From Chitinophagaceae bacterium (GTDB lineage: Bacteria; Bacteroidota; Bacteroidia; Chitinophagales; Chitinophagaceae), in NCBI GenBank assembly GCA_947472635.1, contig CANJDY010000097.1, positions 1 through 8,673 on the forward strand: 8,673 bases of DNA. Direction: 5' to 3'. Below the pieces are notes generated by a model. That model did not search any database. It worked only from the letters and a program-made list of their open reading frames with translations, and was not told the DNA's origin. Shown here in pieces: positions 7,025 to 8,673 of the stretch (position 1 is the first letter of the stretch; each line of letters starts with the position of its first letter). The translations under genes and the position numbers were made by a program.

Positions 7025-8344
7025 ATGATGCTGTTGAATATTGCTACTTTTATTGGACACCTGCATCCCTTGATTGTTCATCTGCCAATCGGTTTTTTGG
7101 CACTGGCAATACTTTTTGAACTGCTTTCGCATTTCAAAAAATTCGAGCAGCTCAAAACTTCCGTTCAAGCCACTTTATGTTTGGGCTTTGCTACGGCAGT
7201 GCTGTCATGTATTTTCGGATATATATTATCACTCAGTGGAGAGTACGACCTTTTAAAAATGAGTAATCACAAAATTGCAGGCATCACCCTTGCAGTAGCC
7301 GCTGGATTGTTATTCTTTTTAACCCTCGATGCTGTAAAAAAAATATTTTTAATCAATCGCTGGATATTCTCTTCTCTCAGTCTGATTGTTTTTATTATTA
7401 TGATTTACACAGGGCACCAAGGAGGTAGCCTTACGCATGGTCCGGATTACCTTTCTTTGAAAATTATAGGACAACAGGAAAGAAAGAAACCAACCAATGT
7501 AGGAGAAGCAATGCTTTTTGAAGATGTAGTGCAACCTATGTTGATTCAGCGTTGTGGGCAATGCCATCGGGAGGGGAAAATGAAAGGTCAATTATCCATT
7601 CAAACCCTAGAAACCTTATTGAAAGGGGGAAAGAGCCGTCCCGCAGTAGTTGCAGGTATGTTGAATAAAAGTGAACTCTATAACCGCATTACATTAGACC
7701 CCTCTAATGAAAAATACATGCCTGCTGATGGGAAAACTCCCTTAACAAAAGCAGAGGTCGAAATCATTCAATGGTGGATTGAAAAAGGAATGGCAACGAA
7801 AGGAAAAAAAATAGCTGAATTAAAAAACACTCAGCCCATTCAAATAAAAGTAGCTGCTTTTTTAGGATTAGCCGGAGCCTCCAATGAAAATGGAATAACT
7901 CAAGAAAATAGACAAATCAATCCAGCTATACCCACCGTTTTCAATACAGTACTGATAGACAGTCTTCGAAATAAAGGCGTTAACGTTCGGGTGATGCTCC
8001 ACCAACCCGTCATGCTAGATATCACATTACCCTCCGGCTCAGGTGTCACAATCAATTCAATTAAAGCCAACCTTCGCGCCATCGCAAAAAATGTAATTTG
8101 GCTAAACCTCTCCAATAATAGACTAACAGAAAATGAACTTGATTTTTTGCCCCTAATGACCAATCTTGAGAAATTAAGGTTAGAAAAAAATCCACTGACT
8201 GATAAAATTCTTCCCCAACTTATCGGACTTCATCACCTAGAATCATTGAATTTAAATGAAACCAATGTAACCAACTTGGGAATAGAGAAATTAAAACAAA
8301 TGCCTGGACTAAAAAGGGTTTACCAATGGAATGTGGGGAAATAG
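7025..8344 (+). CDS. Membrane cytochrome: DUF2231-like four-helix domain, PSCyt1-type cytochrome c domain, C-terminal LRRs
   Basis: A 439-residue inner-membrane haem protein. Helices lie at about 15-35, 48-70, 83-102 and 112-130. The loops after helices 1 and 3 are basic (HFKKFEQLK, KKIFLINR), so they face the cytoplasm. Both termini are therefore periplasmic, as covalent haem attachment requires. The cytochrome domain (about 160-260) has CGQCH (177-181) and a candidate distal Met232 in KYMP. Its SELYNRI (216-222) matches SELFHRI of the upstream cytochrome lipoprotein. The end (357-435) is leucine-rich repeat: NVIWLNLSNNRLTENEL, then LEKLRLEKNPLTD and LESLNLNETNVTN, finishing with YQW. Histidines H12, H14, H19, H82, H131 and H138 all map to the periplasmic side. 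Start: TAA of the NHL gene is followed at once by ATGATG, so either Met could serve. It may hand electrons between periplasmic partners and the membrane (inference); a sensing role through the LRRs is an alternative. Confidence 0.9.
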   Translation: MMLLNIATFIGHLHPLIVHLPIGFLALAILFELLSHFKKFEQLKTSVQATLCLGFATAVLSCIFGYILSLSGEYDLLKMSNHKIAGITLAVAAGLLFFLTLDAVKKIFLINRWIFSSLSLIVFIIMIYTGHQGGSLTHGPDYLSLKIIGQQERKKPTNVGEAMLFEDVVQPMLIQRCGQCHREGKMKGQLSIQTLETLLKGGKSRPAVVAGMLNKSELYNRITLDPSNEKYMPADGKTPLTKAEVEIIQWWIEKGMATKGKKIAELKNTQPIQIKVAAFLGLAGASNENGITQENRQINPAIPTVFNTVLIDSLRNKGVNVRVMLHQPVMLDITLPSGSGVTINSIKANLRAIAKNVIWLNLSNNRLTENELDFLPLMTNLEKLRLEKNPLTDKILPQLIGLHHLESLNLNETNVTNLGIEKLKQMPGLKRVYQWNVGK

Positions 8345-8365
8345 GTTGAATCAGAATCATTCAAC
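8345..8365 (+). terminator. Inverted repeat right after the membrane cytochrome gene; possible transcript end
   Basis: GTTGAAT (8345-8351) is an exact reverse complement of ATTCAAC (8359-8365), with a seven-base loop; a G-T wobble with base 8344 could extend it. It begins on the base after the stop codon. No T run follows, so it is not a textbook intrinsic terminator, but the position suggests a 3'-end or stability hairpin. The remainder of the 116-base gap holds only short competing repeats (TAGTA/TACTA at 8411-8422; CTACT/AGTAG at 8417-8435) and no clear promoter. Confidence 0.35.
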
Positions 8366-8437
8366 TGTAGTAATTAAATGAATGAAGTAACAAACAAATT
8401 ATTTAATAGCTAGTACCTACTAAAATACAAAGTAGAA

Positions 8438-8460
8438 TTTTAAATCGTAAAAAATAAAAA
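8438..8460 (+). promoter_or_regulatory. A-rich translation initiation leader of the SGNH hydrolase gene
   Basis: TTTTAAA (8438-8444) and then AAAAAATAAAAA (8449-8460) lead directly into the ATG at 8461, closely matching the leader of the gene at 5915. No Shine-Dalgarno sequence is present, in line with Bacteroidota practice. The leader supports 8461 as the true start. Confidence 0.45.
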
Positions 8461-8673
8461 ATGAGTAAGCAACTCCTATGCAGTTATTTTATTGCAATAA
8501 CCTTCTCAATAAATGCACAACCAATTCGGATTGCATGCATTGGCAATAGTATTACCTATGGAGCTGCAATGGTCAACCGGGAGAAAAATGCTTACCCTGC
8601 ACAGCTACAGGCCATGCTAGGGGCAAAATTTGAAGTGACCAATTTTGGTGTCAATGGTGCCACCTTGTTAAAA
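8461..8673 (+). CDS. Secreted SGNH/GDSL-family hydrolase (5' portion, runs off the window)
   Basis: Seventy-one codons are visible and the frame is still open at the window end. Residues 1-19 form a plausible Sec signal peptide with likely cleavage after INA, before QPIRIAC. IACIGNSITYG (24-34) is SGNH block I, with catalytic Ser30 in GNSIT where many members have GDSIT. NFGVNGATLL (61-70) fits block II with its oxyanion Gly (G63). The family covers esterases and lipases, including sialate O-acetylesterase and acetylxylan esterase types; beside a fucosidase, a carbohydrate esterase is the best guess. The Ser-Asp-His C-terminal part (block V) lies outside, so the substrate cannot be judged. 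A 116-base gap and a hairpin separate it from the cytochrome gene, so it may have its own promoter. Confidence 0.85.
   Translation, partial: MSKQLLCSYFIAITFSINAQPIRIACIGNSITYGAAMVNREKNAYPAQLQAMLGAKFEVTNFGVNGATLLK

Overview
The window (8,673 bases, AT-rich, every supported gene on the + strand) looks like chromosomal DNA of a Bacteroidota bacterium, probably near the Chitinophagaceae. The reasons are the protein families present, A-rich leaders without a Shine-Dalgarno sequence before two of the genes, and a Bacteroidota-style GH29 fucosidase. The taxonomic call is inference from style, not a database match.

Layout. Bases 1-1008 hold the 3' part of a GH29 alpha-L-fucosidase, which begins before the window. 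After a 63-base gap with a weak inverted repeat and a T9 run comes a block of four genes. (a) 1072-4308 is a lipoprotein with a planctomycete-type cytochrome c domain, DUF1549, a LamG-like insert and DUF1553. (b) 4312-5829, 3 bases downstream, is a Tat-exported DUF1501 protein of the alkaline phosphatase/sulfatase-like fold. (c) 5915-7024 is a six-bladed NHL propeller with a Tat-like start, reached across an 85-base gap carrying five CTAAAC units at exact 8-base spacing. (d) 7025-8344 starts right after the stop of (c); it has four membrane helices (DUF2231-like), a second planctomycete-type cytochrome c domain and C-terminal leucine-rich repeats. After a 116-base gap, the 5' end of a secreted SGNH/GDSL hydrolase begins at 8461 and runs off the window.

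How the genes may work together. DUF1549/DUF1553 with DUF1501 is a recurrent pair in Planctomycetes, Verrucomicrobia and some Bacteroidota; its biochemistry is, as far as I know, unsettled. Here the pair sits with an NHL propeller that has histidines in blade-start register, as in the zinc site of peptidyl-alpha-hydroxyglycine amidating lyase (PAL), and with a membrane-bound cytochrome whose histidines all map to the periplasmic face. Together they make a plausible periplasmic redox module: soluble or lipid-anchored haem protein, membrane cytochrome, and one or two metal-dependent enzymes. It lies between a fucosidase and a probable carbohydrate esterase. The domain content and spacing are read from the sequence. 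Electron flow and a link to glycan processing are inference.

I saw no RNA genes, mobile elements, CRISPR arrays, tRNAs or convincing minus-strand genes.
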